Made by a program: the position numbers and the translations under genes. A stretch of DNA of 64,000 nucleotides. It comes from Kiloniella litopenaei. GTDB lineage: Bacteria > Pseudomonadota > Alphaproteobacteria > Kiloniellales > Kiloniellaceae. Shown here piece after piece: positions 7,378-16,202 of the stretch. The stretch's first letter is position 1, and every line of letters begins with the position of its first letter. Below the pieces are notes generated by a model. That model saw nothing but the letters and a program-made list of their open reading frames with translations. It had not been told where the DNA came from and did not search any database. The stretch is taken from the NCBI RefSeq assembly GCF_000982415.1, contig NZ_LANI01000017.1:124001-188000 (forward strand). Direction: 5' to 3'.

Positions 7378-9456
7378 ATGGTCAGTCATGATAATATTAA
7401 ACGCCTCCTGAACCCGAAGACACTTGCTGTGATAGGGGGGCGAGAGGCTTCTGAGGTTATTCGACAATCCCGAAAGATGGGCTTTAAAGGCACAATTTGG
7501 GCAGTTAATCCCAAACGAGAAGAACTTGAAGGGATAAAGTGTTTCAGGTCGATTGCAGATTTACCGGAAGCGCCGGATGCAGCCTTTGTCGCGGTACCAA
7601 GAGCACCTGCTGTTGAGGTGATCGGGGATCTCAACCGAATGGGTGCAGGTGGTGCCGTTTGTTACACATCGGGCTTTTCAGAAACAAGTGATGGTCAGGC
7701 GTATCATCATACTCTCTTGGATAAAGCGGGTGATCTTCCTGTTGTTGGGCCGAACTGTTATGGGCTATTAAACTATCTTGATGGGGCCGCACTTTGGCCT
7801 GATCATCATGGCGGTGTCCATGTTGATAAAGGCGTTGCGATCATTGCGCAGAGCGGGAATATCGGCATTAGCCTTACGATGCAGGAAAGATCATTGCCTC
7901 TGGCCTATATGATCTCTGTAGGTAACCAAGCCCTATTGAGCATATCTGACTATATTGACGCCCTTTGTGAAGATGATCGCATAACAGCCATCGGTTTGCA
8001 TTTGGAAGGTGTTGAGAATATCTCTGAATTTTGTCGTGCGGTAAACAAGGCCAGAAGTAAGGGTATACCGATCGTTGCCTTGAAATCCGGTGGATCAGAT
8101 ATTGGTGCTGAGATTGCCCTGAGCCACACTTCCACTCTGGCTGGATCCGATGAATTGTATTCCGCATTGTTTCAGCGTATAGGCATCGCCCGCGTTCGTA
8201 CGCTGAGCGAGATGACCGAAACCCTGAAGTTGCTTCATGTTGCAGGACCGCTTTCAGGCAACAACATATCGTCACTTAGTTGTTCGGGGGGGGATGCCGC
8301 TTTGATCGCTGATTTTGGCAGTCAGCTTGGGCTTGGGTTCAACCCTATCCCGGATGTTCAGGCATCGCAGTTGAGAAAGCAGCTTGGCGATAAGGTTTCT
8401 ATATCAAACCCCTTTGATTACCACACCTATATCTGGGGAGATATCGAAGAGAAAACCGACTGTTTTACGCGGGTTATGCAGGGGGGATACGATATCAGCC
8501 TTTTGGTTCTCGATTATCCCAAAAGCGATCTGAGTGAAGCACATGAGTGGGATATTGCCTTGGATGCGATGATTGCGGCACAGAGAAACTCTGGGTATCA
8601 AGCGGCTGTTCTTGCCACCCTTCCGGAAAATCTCCCGGAAAAAGCACGATCCACTCTAATTAGAAACAACGTGGTACCTCTACAAGGCGTTGAGGATGGT
8701 TTAAAAGCCATTTCATCCGCCGCATGGATAAATGCCAAGTGGAAGGAGCTTGCTAATCATAAGGTATCTTCTACTGTCGAAAAATTTTCAAAGATCGAAA
8801 ATGAAATCGTTTTGCTGGATGAAGCACGGGCAAAATCAATTTTGGGAAAACAGGGAATTCCAATACCTAGAAGTAAAACGGTCTCTATTTCAGAAGCAGG
8901 TTTAACAGCGGAACAAATCGGGTTCCCCGTTGTCGTTAAAGCTGTAAGCGCCGAACTTGCGCACAAGACAGAGGCCGGCGGTGTGGCTTTGAACCTACAA
9001 GATGCTGAAGAGGTGATATCTGCGGCAGAAAGAATGGCGCATTTGTCTGACAAAGTTCTTGTCGAAAGTATGATCACAGATGTTGTTGCCGAAGTCATCA
9101 TTGGAGTGACAAGAGATCCTCAGTTCGGACTTTCACTTGTGGTCGGTTCTGGTGGTATTTGGGTCGAATTGTTGCAGGATTCAATACCGCTACTATTACC
9201 CATTTCCCGTGATGATGTTCTCAGTGCTTTGAAAAAACTTAAGCTTTACAGGGTACTGGAAGGTTACCGTGGCCAACCTGCTGGCGATATTGATGCGCTG
9301 ATTGATGTGATTTTATCAGTTGCTGATTTTGCCCTTCATAATCAAAAAACATTGGCCGAAATGGACTTAAATCCTGTTATGGTTCTGCCAAAGGGAAAAG
9401 GCGTTGTTATAGCAGATGCCATGATCCGCATGGCTAAAGAAGAAAGAGTGAATTGA
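7378..9456 (+). CDS. ADP-forming acyl-CoA ligase (carnitine/betaine type)
   Basis: About 692 residues with the acetyl-CoA synthetase (ADP-forming) architecture: a CoA-binding Rossmann domain (about 10-110), succinyl-CoA-ligase-like domains with the phosphohistidine loop [13 protein letters not shown], and a C-terminal ATP-grasp domain (about 470-690) with [20 protein letters not shown]. The family joins an organic acid to CoA using ATP. Placed between an acyl-CoA dehydrogenase and CaiD, it is the likely activator of gamma-butyrobetaine, crotonobetaine or carnitine, replacing CaiC or CaiB. A GTG three bases upstream is an alternative start; ATG 7378 is better spaced from AAGG. Its stop overlaps the next start (TGATG). 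Confidence 0.85.
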   Translation: MVSHDNIKRLLNPKTLAVIGGREASEVIRQSRKMGFKGTIWAVNPKREELEGIKCFRSIADLPEAPDAAFVAVPRAPAVEVIGDLNRMGAGGAVCYTSGFSETSDGQAYHHTLLDKAGDLPVVGPNCYGLLNYLDGAALWPDHHGGVHVDKGVAIIAQSGNIGISLTMQERSLPLAYMISVGNQALLSISDYIDALCEDDRITAIGLHLEGVENISEFCRAVNKARSKGIPIVALKSGGSDIGAEIALSHTSTLAGSDELYSALFQRIGIARVRTLSEMTETLKLLHVAGPLSGNNISSLSCSGGDAALIADFGSQLGLGFNPIPDVQASQLRKQLGDKVSISNPFDYHTYIWGDIEEKTDCFTRVMQGGYDISLLVLDYPKSDLSEAHEWDIALDAMIAAQRNSGYQAAVLATLPENLPEKARSTLIRNNVVPLQGVEDGLKAISSAAWINAKWKELANHKVSSTVEKFSKIENEIVLLDEARAKSILGKQGIPIPRSKTVSISEAGLTAEQIGFPVVVKAVSAELAHKTEAGGVALNLQDAEEVISAAERMAHLSDKVLVESMITDVVAEVIIGVTRDPQFGLSLVVGSGGIWVELLQDSIPLLLPISRDDVLSALKKLKLYRVLEGYRGQPAGDIDALIDVILSVADFALHNQKTLAEMDLNPVMVLPKGKGVVIADAMIRMAKEERVN

Positions 9457-10238
9457 TGTCAGATGTTGTGAAAGTTGAGAGACGCGGGGCTGTTCTGGAG
9501 GTCACACTGGATCGCCCAAAAGCAAATGCTATTGATGCCGAAACAAGTAAGGTAATGGGAAAAGTCTTTTGTGATTTTCGGGATGATCCCGACCTTCGGG
9601 TTGCGATTTTAACGGGTGGCGGTGAAAAGTTTTTTTCCGCCGGGTGGGATTTGGTTGCCAGTAGCGAGGGAGAGGCCCCTGACACTGACTATGGTCCCGG
9701 AGGATTTGCGGGAATAACTGAGCTTCATGATTGTTATAAGCCAATTATTGCCGCCGTAAATGGAATGGCTGTCGGTGGTGGCTTTGAGCTTGCTCTTGCT
9801 GCTGATTTTATTATTGCCGCAGATCATGCACAATTTTTCCTTCCAGAAGCCAAAGTAGGGTTGATTGCTGATGCCGCATCTTTCCGTCTTCCCAAAAGGT
9901 TACCCCGGGCAATTGCCATGGAATTGCTTTTGACCGGACGACGTATGGGTGCAAACGAGGCCGCACAATGGGGGCTGGTCAATAAGGTCGTGGCAAGCGA
10001 AGATCTTTTAACAGCTGCACGAGCTTTCGCGGATCAAATTTTAGAAGCGGCGCCTTTGTCTGTTATGGCTGTGAAAGAAGTCCTGCAAAAAACATCCGAT
10101 CTTGATGATGAAGCCTGTTATCGGGATATGCGTTCCGGAAAGTGGCACTATTATGAAAAGATGCTTCATAGCGAAGACTCTAAAGAGGGATCCCTGGCTT
10201 TTGTCGAAAAAAGATCTCCTGTCTGGAAAGGAAGGTAA
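9456..10238 (+). CDS. caiD: Carnitinyl-CoA dehydratase (crotonobetainyl-CoA hydratase)
   Basis: A 260-residue crotonase-fold enzyme that interconverts crotonobetainyl-CoA and L-carnitinyl-CoA. It follows E. coli CaiD as I remember it over most of its length: [11 protein letters not shown] near the start, [24 protein letters not shown] with the catalytic-loop Glu, [20 protein letters not shown], and the [12 protein letters not shown] tail. The start overlaps the ligase stop by one base, so the two are translationally coupled. It closes the operon. With the ligase and acyl-CoA dehydrogenase it links gamma-butyrobetaine to carnitine, and so to the dehydrogenase/BKACE route upstream. Confidence 0.92.
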   Translation: MSDVVKVERRGAVLEVTLDRPKANAIDAETSKVMGKVFCDFRDDPDLRVAILTGGGEKFFSAGWDLVASSEGEAPDTDYGPGGFAGITELHDCYKPIIAAVNGMAVGGGFELALAADFIIAADHAQFFLPEAKVGLIADAASFRLPKRLPRAIAMELLLTGRRMGANEAAQWGLVNKVVASEDLLTAARAFADQILEAAPLSVMAVKEVLQKTSDLDDEACYRDMRSGKWHYYEKMLHSEDSKEGSLAFVEKRSPVWKGR

Positions 10239-10293
10239 TTCAATAATATCAAATAGATAGGGTGTTTTTAACAAATCACCTCACCTCTAGTGA

Positions 10294-10311
10294 CAAATAA
10301 AACGATGTCTT
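10294..10311. promoter_or_regulatory. Shared 18-bp motif, copy 1 (GMC promoter)
   Basis: CAAATAAAACGATGTCTT, 97 bases before the GMC dehydrogenase start. It matches 17 of 18 bases at 12983-13000 in the LysR/enolase divergent promoter, and AGGCAAA follows soon after in both. It is probably the operator of the neighbouring LysR-type regulator. Confidence 0.6.
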
Positions 10312-10407
10312 GTTTTTGTAAGGCAAAATATTGTTTGAAGTGCTTGTGATTTTGCTCATAAATGGAAAAGAAATTCATTTGGGTGGTAATTTTTCAGGTT
10401 TTGAGCC

Positions 10408-12033
10408 ATGGGCAAAGAAAAGCAGTCTTTTGATTATATTATTGTTGGTGCTGGGTCTGCGGGCTGTGTCCTGGCAAGTCGGCTGAGTGAAAGCGGTAAA
10501 TATTCTGTTTTACTTCTCGAGGCCGGAGGAAGCGATAAACGCTTTTGGGTTCAGGTTCCAATTGGCTATGGCAAGACGTACTACCAAAAAGCTGTGAACT
10601 GGATGTATCTGACCGAAGCAGATGAAGGTACAGCAAACAGACAGAGCTATTGGCCCCGCGGAAAGGTTCTTGGGGGGTCCAGCTCTATTAATGCCATGGT
10701 TTATATTCGTGGACATAAAAAGGATTACGATGATTGGGCTGCGCTTGGAAACCCGGGATGGAGCTATCAGGATGTTCTGCCCTATTTCAAGAAGTCAGAA
10801 GTTAACCAACTGGGGGATGATGGCTATCGGGGAACGGATGGACCGATGCATGTTTCTGATGTTTCAGAAGATTTACATCCTCTATGTCAAAACTTTATTC
10901 GAGCAGGGCAAGAACTTGGTCTTGCTTATAATGAAAATTTTAATGGTGCAGAACAGGAGGGCATCGGGCTTTACCAGACGACAACCCGTAATGGTTTTCG
11001 AGAGTCCGCGGCCAAGGCCTTTTTGCATCCAGCCTTAAAGCGCAAAAACCTTAAGCTCACAACTCATGCCCACGTTTCAAAAGTGCTTTTCGATGGTAAA
11101 AAAGCTATCGGTGTTCAGTATGTTCGCAAAGGGAAAACCTCGACTGTTACGGCTAAAAAAGAAGTTATCCTCAGCGGCGGCTCCATCAATAGCCCTCAAT
11201 TGTTACAGCTATCGGGCGTAGGGTCTAAAGCCTTGCTTGATGAACACAATATACCCGTTGTTATAAATAGCCCGGCAGTTGGACAAAATCTGCAAGATCA
11301 TATTGGAATGGACTATCTTTATTCCTGCACAGTTCCGAGCCTGAATGATGAATTGCATTCCTGGTGGGGAAAGCTAGTTGCCGGGCTGAAATATGTTTTG
11401 TTCCGCCGCGGTCCTCTTAGTCTGAGTATCAATCAGGGCGGGGGCTTTATTAAAACCCGACCGGATCTGGAACAGCCGAATATACAACTGTATTTCTCGC
11501 CTGTTAGTTACACACGCGCCCCTGCGGGAACACGTCCTATGCTTAATCCAGACCCGTTCTCTGCCTTTCAGTTGGGTTTAACAAATTGTCGTCCAACGTC
11601 ACGCGGGGAAATTAAAATCAAATCGAACGACCCGTTTGAGCCACCGATGATAAAGCCTAATTACCTCTCTACAGACGAAGATGTCGCCGAGATGCTAGAA
11701 GGGGTAAAATACTTGAGAAAAATGGCTAAAACCAAAGCCTTTAAAGATATCATTATAGAAGAGTTTCGCCCCGGGAAAGAATGTCAGACAGATGAAGAGT
11801 TAATTGCTGATATTCGCGGTTATGCCTGGACCTGTTTTCATCCTTCGGGCACCTGTCGAATGGGGCCTGACCCAGAAAAATTTGTCGTTGATCATAAACT
11901 GAGAGTTCACGGTATCGACGCTCTTCGTGTGATTGATGCGTCAATCTTTCCGAATGTGCCCTCTGGCAACACCAATGCAGCCGCGATCATGGTCGGTGAA
12001 AAAGGGGCTGACCTTGTCCTGAGTGATGCATGA
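10408..12033 (+). CDS. GMC oxidoreductase, choline dehydrogenase-like
   Basis: A 541-residue FAD enzyme of the glucose-methanol-choline family, which oxidises primary alcohols to aldehydes, usually at the membrane with quinone as acceptor. DYIIVGAGSAGCVLASRL is the N-terminal FAD site, LEAGG the second beta strand, PRGKVLGGSSSINAM the first GMC signature, and FHPSGTCRMG plus GNTNAAAIMVGEKGADL the C-terminal active-site His and Asn regions. BetA (choline) is the best known member, but alkanol and polyethylene glycol dehydrogenases look alike, so no symbol is given. An aldehyde dehydrogenase nearby would take the product. The promoter carries the motif shared with the LysR/enolase promoter. Confidence 0.85.
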   Translation: MGKEKQSFDYIIVGAGSAGCVLASRLSESGKYSVLLLEAGGSDKRFWVQVPIGYGKTYYQKAVNWMYLTEADEGTANRQSYWPRGKVLGGSSSINAMVYIRGHKKDYDDWAALGNPGWSYQDVLPYFKKSEVNQLGDDGYRGTDGPMHVSDVSEDLHPLCQNFIRAGQELGLAYNENFNGAEQEGIGLYQTTTRNGFRESAAKAFLHPALKRKNLKLTTHAHVSKVLFDGKKAIGVQYVRKGKTSTVTAKKEVILSGGSINSPQLLQLSGVGSKALLDEHNIPVVINSPAVGQNLQDHIGMDYLYSCTVPSLNDELHSWWGKLVAGLKYVLFRRGPLSLSINQGGGFIKTRPDLEQPNIQLYFSPVSYTRAPAGTRPMLNPDPFSAFQLGLTNCRPTSRGEIKIKSNDPFEPPMIKPNYLSTDEDVAEMLEGVKYLRKMAKTKAFKDIIIEEFRPGKECQTDEELIADIRGYAWTCFHPSGTCRMGPDPEKFVVDHKLRVHGIDALRVIDASIFPNVPSGNTNAAAIMVGEKGADLVLSDA

Positions 12034-12059
12034 GTATTAATCGACACGTGGTTCTATGG

Positions 12060-12962
12060 TTACTGTTCTATCTGAGCTTGGCCCAGTAACCAGTTGCGAA
12101 ACAACAATGTTTCCGGTTTTGAGCTGCCGTCTTTAATTGGTGTTAACAGATAATGAGAGTCATCGTAGTCGAAATCTTGTTCGACAACTCTGGTTAACTT
12201 CCCGCTGTCCAGATCTGGTTGAGCATGGGCCTTGAGAACAAGGGATACACAGGCACCCGAAGACGCCAGTTGTACAGAATTCAGTGAGGTATCTACTGTA
12301 ATATTTACCTCTAGATCTGCGCCCTTAAGATGGGTGTCGAATATTTTTTGCCAACGACCTTCACAACCCATAATTCGGACACAGCTCAGATGACTGATAA
12401 GTGATTTATCACCTGTCTCAATTGATTGTTTAATAAGCCTGACATTTTCCGGTGTGGCCACCAGAACAGAAGGCTCGGTGTGTATTTTTTGGCTGTGAAA
12501 ACCGGGCCAGTTTCCGTGTCCGCTGCGAATATCAATATCAATGTTGTCGTGGTCGAGAGATTCTGTCCAGATTGCCGTATGCAATCTGATATTAATATCA
12601 GGATATTTGATGAGGAAATCCTTGAGCCGCGGTGTCAACCAGGACACAGAAAAGGCAACGGTACAAAGAATATTGATGGTTTGTTTGCCCTTGGTGCCGA
12701 AAAGTCCGGTCGTTGATACGGATATATCTTCAAAGGCACGTCGTACTGCCGGTAGATATGCTCTTCCCTTGTCTGTTAGCTTCAAGCTACGGGCAAGGCG
12801 TTCGAACAACAGGAAATCCAACTCTTTTTCCAATGATCTTACCTGGTGGCTAACCGCTGCCGGGGTGAGATTGAGTTCTTTTGCCGCTGTCGTGAAATTA
12901 TTATAGCGGGCGGCGGCTTCGAATGCGCGCAACCAGTTTAGAGGCGGGAGTTGATAGGCCAT
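12060..12962 (-). CDS. LysR-family regulator, GcvA-like
   Basis: A 300-residue LysR-type transcription factor. The N-terminal winged helix (residues 5-65) reads LPPLNWLRAFEAAARYNNFT then TPAAVSHQVRSLEKEL, the GcvA/AmpR-like subgroup. The remainder is the periplasmic-binding-like effector domain. It converges on the GMC gene (26-base gap) and diverges from the enolase-superfamily gene, the classic arrangement for a regulator of the adjoining operon. An 18-bp motif in its own divergent promoter recurs before the GMC gene, so it likely controls both sides. The effector is unknown. Confidence 0.88.
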   Translation of the reverse strand: MAYQLPPLNWLRAFEAAARYNNFTTAAKELNLTPAAVSHQVRSLEKELDFLLFERLARSLKLTDKGRAYLPAVRRAFEDISVSTTGLFGTKGKQTINILCTVAFSVSWLTPRLKDFLIKYPDINIRLHTAIWTESLDHDNIDIDIRSGHGNWPGFHSQKIHTEPSVLVATPENVRLIKQSIETGDKSLISHLSCVRIMGCEGRWQKIFDTHLKGADLEVNITVDTSLNSVQLASSGACVSLVLKAHAQPDLDSGKLTRVVEQDFDYDDSHYLLTPIKDGSSKPETLLFRNWLLGQAQIEQ

Positions 12963-12982
12963 GTGAATACAATTATCAGCTT

Positions 12983-13000
12983 CAAATAAAATGATGTCTT
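12983..13000. promoter_or_regulatory. Shared 18-bp motif, copy 2 (LysR/enolase promoter)
   Basis: CAAATAAAATGATGTCTT lies 21 bases from the LysR start codon and about 80 before the enolase-family gene. It differs from the copy at 10294-10311 by one base. ATAAAAT here and ATTTTAT near 13020 form a loose inverted repeat. A LysR-type operator is the likeliest role. Confidence 0.6.
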
Positions 13001-13078
13001 AGGCAAATAATACTTCGTTTGATTTTATCTTCAAGCTCGGACAATAGTACGCCATAATTTTTTTAAGTGAGATCCACG

Positions 13079-14188
13079 TTGAAAATAGCGAGCATTGAAA
13101 CCTTTACCAATGAATATGTCGGCTTTGTTCGGGTGCGAACCGTCGAAGGTGATGAAGGCTGGGGGCAGGTTTCAACCTACAATGCAGATATTACGTCTCA
13201 AATTGTACACAGGCATATTGCGCCTCACACTCTTGGTCAGGACGCTTCTGACCTCAGGGCGTTAACACAAACAGTGTTGGAGCGGGAACACAAGTTTCCG
13301 GGAAGTTATCTTTACCGTGCCCTTTGTGGCGTGGATACGGCTCTGTGGGATATTCACGGCAAGAGAGCCGGGAAAAGCGTTGCAAGTTTGTTGGGAAGCA
13401 CGCGCACAACATTTCCTGTTTATGCATCAAGCATGCGGCGCGATATTACACCGGAAGAAGAGGCCGAGAGGTTTGTCGCACTCAAAGAAGAATTTGGCTA
13501 TAAATCATTTAAATTCAGGGTAGGACGTGAATGTGGTCACGACGTTGATCAGTGGCCGGGTCGAACTGAAGACATTGTTAAAAGGGTGCGAGAAACACTT
13601 GGTGATGATGTCACGCTCTTGGTTGATGCAAATAGTTCCTATACACCGCAAAAGGCTATTGAGGTCGGGAATCTGTTGCAGGATCACGGCATTAGCCATT
13701 TTGAAGAACCCTGTCCTTATTGGGAACTGGACTGGACCAAACAGGTAACAGATGCTCTAGATATTGATGTGTCTGGTGGGGAACAGGACAACAACATGGT
13801 TGTCTGGAAGCAGATAATTCAAAACAGGGTTGTTGATATTGTGCAGCCGGATATTTGTTATATGGGTGGAATTACCCGAAGTCTCGACGTTGCGAAACTG
13901 GCTGAAGAAGCAAATATTCCCTGCACGTTGCATTGCGCCAACCTGTCTCTCGTGACCTTGTTTTCTGCGCACTTTATGGCTGCAATTAACAATCCGGGTA
14001 AGTATCTGGAATTCTCTATTGAAGGCCTAGATTACTATCCGTGGCAGGCGGGGTTGTTTAAGCCCGGATATGAAATTGTGGATGGTGATCTTATACTTTC
14101 AGATAAACCGGGATGGGGCATAGAAATTGATTCTCAGTGGCTTGCCAATGCAGATTATCAGGTTAGCTATAACGCTTCCCGCTTTTGA
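13079..14188 (+). CDS. Enolase superfamily, mandelate racemase-like enzyme
   Basis: A 369-residue enolase-superfamily protein. Acid-base and metal residues are in place: K145 in a K-x-R motif (FKFRVG), metal ligands D183 (LLVDAN), E209 (FEEPCPYW) and E235 (SGGEQD), and a likely D258/H285 dyad (QPDICYMGG, TLHCAN). This resembles the mandelate racemase subgroup, which abstracts the alpha proton of a carboxylate in racemases, epimerases and acid-sugar dehydratases. The substrate is not identifiable. I prefer the TTG at 13079 (GTGAG upstream; product starts MKIASIETF, as in relatives) over a GTG at 13067 without a ribosome site. The aldehyde dehydrogenase gene follows 55 bases later. Confidence 0.82.
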   Translation: MKIASIETFTNEYVGFVRVRTVEGDEGWGQVSTYNADITSQIVHRHIAPHTLGQDASDLRALTQTVLEREHKFPGSYLYRALCGVDTALWDIHGKRAGKSVASLLGSTRTTFPVYASSMRRDITPEEEAERFVALKEEFGYKSFKFRVGRECGHDVDQWPGRTEDIVKRVRETLGDDVTLLVDANSSYTPQKAIEVGNLLQDHGISHFEEPCPYWELDWTKQVTDALDIDVSGGEQDNNMVVWKQIIQNRVVDIVQPDICYMGGITRSLDVAKLAEEANIPCTLHCANLSLVTLFSAHFMAAINNPGKYLEFSIEGLDYYPWQAGLFKPGYEIVDGDLILSDKPGWGIEIDSQWLANADYQVSYNASRF

Positions 14189-14243
14189 TGAAACGCTCTA
14201 CATAAAAACATGGAACAAAAAGATAAGGCCTTTAGGTGTGATT

Positions 14244-15737
14244 ATGGCAAAAACAATTGACGCATTGATCAGTGAATATTTCCAGACCGGCACATTACAA
14301 GATCTGCCAAACAAACTGTTTATAAATGGCGAGTGGGTATCCGCCTCGACGACGAAAACAATTGAAAGTAAAGATCCGGGGAACGGTAAGGTCTTTGCAT
14401 CTGTCAGTGCCGGGCAAGCCGAGGATATAGATAAGGCGGTCAAAGCGGCCAGAGATGCTTTTATCAATGTTTGGCGTGATATGAAGCCAAGTAAACGCGG
14501 TCACATACTTTCCAAGGCTGCTGAAATACTGGAACAAAAAGCGGATTACTTTGCTGTTGTTGAAGCCCTTGATTCAGGTAAGCCTTTGGATGAAGCGAAG
14601 GGGGATGTCGCGAGTTCTGTTGGGGCACTGCGTTATTATGCGGGCTGTGCCGATAAAATACAGGGAGATACCTTTCCTTTGGGGGATGGTGTCTTCTCTT
14701 TTTCATCTGTCGATCCCGTGGGCGTGACAGCACATATTATTCCTTGGAACTATCCCCTTGCGACAACACTAAGAGGTGTGGCTCCTGCTTTGGCTGCCGG
14801 CTGTACCGCAGTTGTGAAGCCTGCAGAGCAAACGTCTTTAACGGCTTTGATGCTGGCTGATGTTTTTGTGGAAGCCGGGCTTCCCGATGGGGTTTACAAC
14901 GTTATAACCGGAACAGGGGCAGAGGCGGGGAGCCCGCTGGTCAATCATCCAGAGGTACAGCATATCACCTTTACGGGATCCGTTGGTACCGGAACATTGG
15001 TAATGGATGCCGCTGCCAAGAACATAAACAGTGTGACACTGGAACTTGGTGGCAAATCGCCAATTGTTGCCCTTGCTGATTGTGATTTGGAAAAAACAGC
15101 CGAGGGTGTTCTCTGGGCGATTTTTTACAATGCGGGACAAATCTGTTCTGCTGGTTCCAGGTTGGTCGTAGAAAGAACAATTCATCGCGAATTGGTTGAT
15201 AGAATTGTTGAGAAAACCTCACAGTTAAAAGCAGGGCACGCGCTGACCAATCCAAACTATGGTGCTATTAATTCTATAGAGCAACTAGAAAAAATAGATG
15301 GCTTTGTAGAACGTGCCAAAGCACGAGGAATAACAGTTGCTTGCGGTGGAGAACGCATAAAAACAAAAGAAACTGAAAATGGTTGGTTTTATGCGCCAAC
15401 AATTATGGACGATGTGCCAATGGATGACGAGTTGGTTCAACAAGAGATCTTTGGTCCTGTGTTGACGGTTCAGGTTGTTGATAGTCTGGAGGAAGCTATA
15501 AAAGCTGCAAACTGTACTGATTTTGCGCTTGCTGCAGGCGTTTATACTCAAAATATTTCTCACGCCCTTAAACTGTCCAAGTCAATCGATTCCGGGCAGG
15601 TAACGGTTAACGATTATTGGGCCGGCGGCATAGAGGTTCCTTTTGGTGGTAATAGATCATCAGGCATCGGTCGTGAAAAAGGGCTTGAGGCGCTTCGTAA
15701 TTACGTAACGACTAAAGCAATTACGATGACGTTTTAG
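14244..15737 (+). CDS. Aldehyde dehydrogenase, betaine-aldehyde type
   Basis: A 497-residue NAD(P) aldehyde dehydrogenase. IIPWNYPLATTLRGVAPALA, FTGSVGTGTLVM, the catalytic Glu in LELGGKSP and the nucleophilic Cys in NAGQICSAGSR are all present, followed by EIFGPVLTV and the tail YVTTKAIT. The BetB/GbsA-like subgroup is likely, which would pair with the choline-dehydrogenase-like GMC enzyme (alcohol to aldehyde to acid). Other amine-derived aldehydes are possible. AGGTG lies six bases before the ATG at 14244. The frame is open further upstream, but those starts fall inside the enolase gene and lack ribosome sites. Confidence 0.87.
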   Translation: MAKTIDALISEYFQTGTLQDLPNKLFINGEWVSASTTKTIESKDPGNGKVFASVSAGQAEDIDKAVKAARDAFINVWRDMKPSKRGHILSKAAEILEQKADYFAVVEALDSGKPLDEAKGDVASSVGALRYYAGCADKIQGDTFPLGDGVFSFSSVDPVGVTAHIIPWNYPLATTLRGVAPALAAGCTAVVKPAEQTSLTALMLADVFVEAGLPDGVYNVITGTGAEAGSPLVNHPEVQHITFTGSVGTGTLVMDAAAKNINSVTLELGGKSPIVALADCDLEKTAEGVLWAIFYNAGQICSAGSRLVVERTIHRELVDRIVEKTSQLKAGHALTNPNYGAINSIEQLEKIDGFVERAKARGITVACGGERIKTKETENGWFYAPTIMDDVPMDDELVQQEIFGPVLTVQVVDSLEEAIKAANCTDFALAAGVYTQNISHALKLSKSIDSGQVTVNDYWAGGIEVPFGGNRSSGIGREKGLEALRNYVTTKAITMTF

Positions 15738-16202
15738 ATCTGTTTTATTACGTAAAAATTATTCGGGTACTTAGTTGTGAAAATGTTTTGAAATTCACTG
15801 CAAAATTGTTTTCTATTGGTTAGTAAAATTAACTTGATAAGATTTTTACCAAAACCGACACCAATATGTGGTTTTTTGATCAAAAGTTGACGTTTTTTGC
15901 ATGGAAAGTCGCTGTCAGTGGTGTTGTTGTCTTTGATGCGACAAAATTTCGATGGGTAATACTATCGAACTAAGGTTCTGACAAACAGAGCCAAAACTGG
16001 AGGTGTATATAAGTTATTTTATGTCTCGGGCATCAGCACAAGACTTGGTCATAGCGTATCTGTGATTGTCGATCCGGCTATTGTTGGGCATTAAAATTAA
16101 TTAAAACTTATAATCAGTTGAATCATATGATAAAATAAAGGCGATTAAACGCTTATGTGGTTCTCACCTAAAAGGTTTATACAAACAGGGAGTAGAATAG
16201 AA
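15738..16202. other. Intergenic region before peptide-type ABC operon
   Basis: About 465 bases, AT-rich, with no convincing gene or strong terminator hairpin. It presumably carries the promoter of the ABC operon. Neither shared operator motif (TAGTTTCA palindrome, CAAATAAAAYGATGTCTT) is seen in it. Confidence 0.5.
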
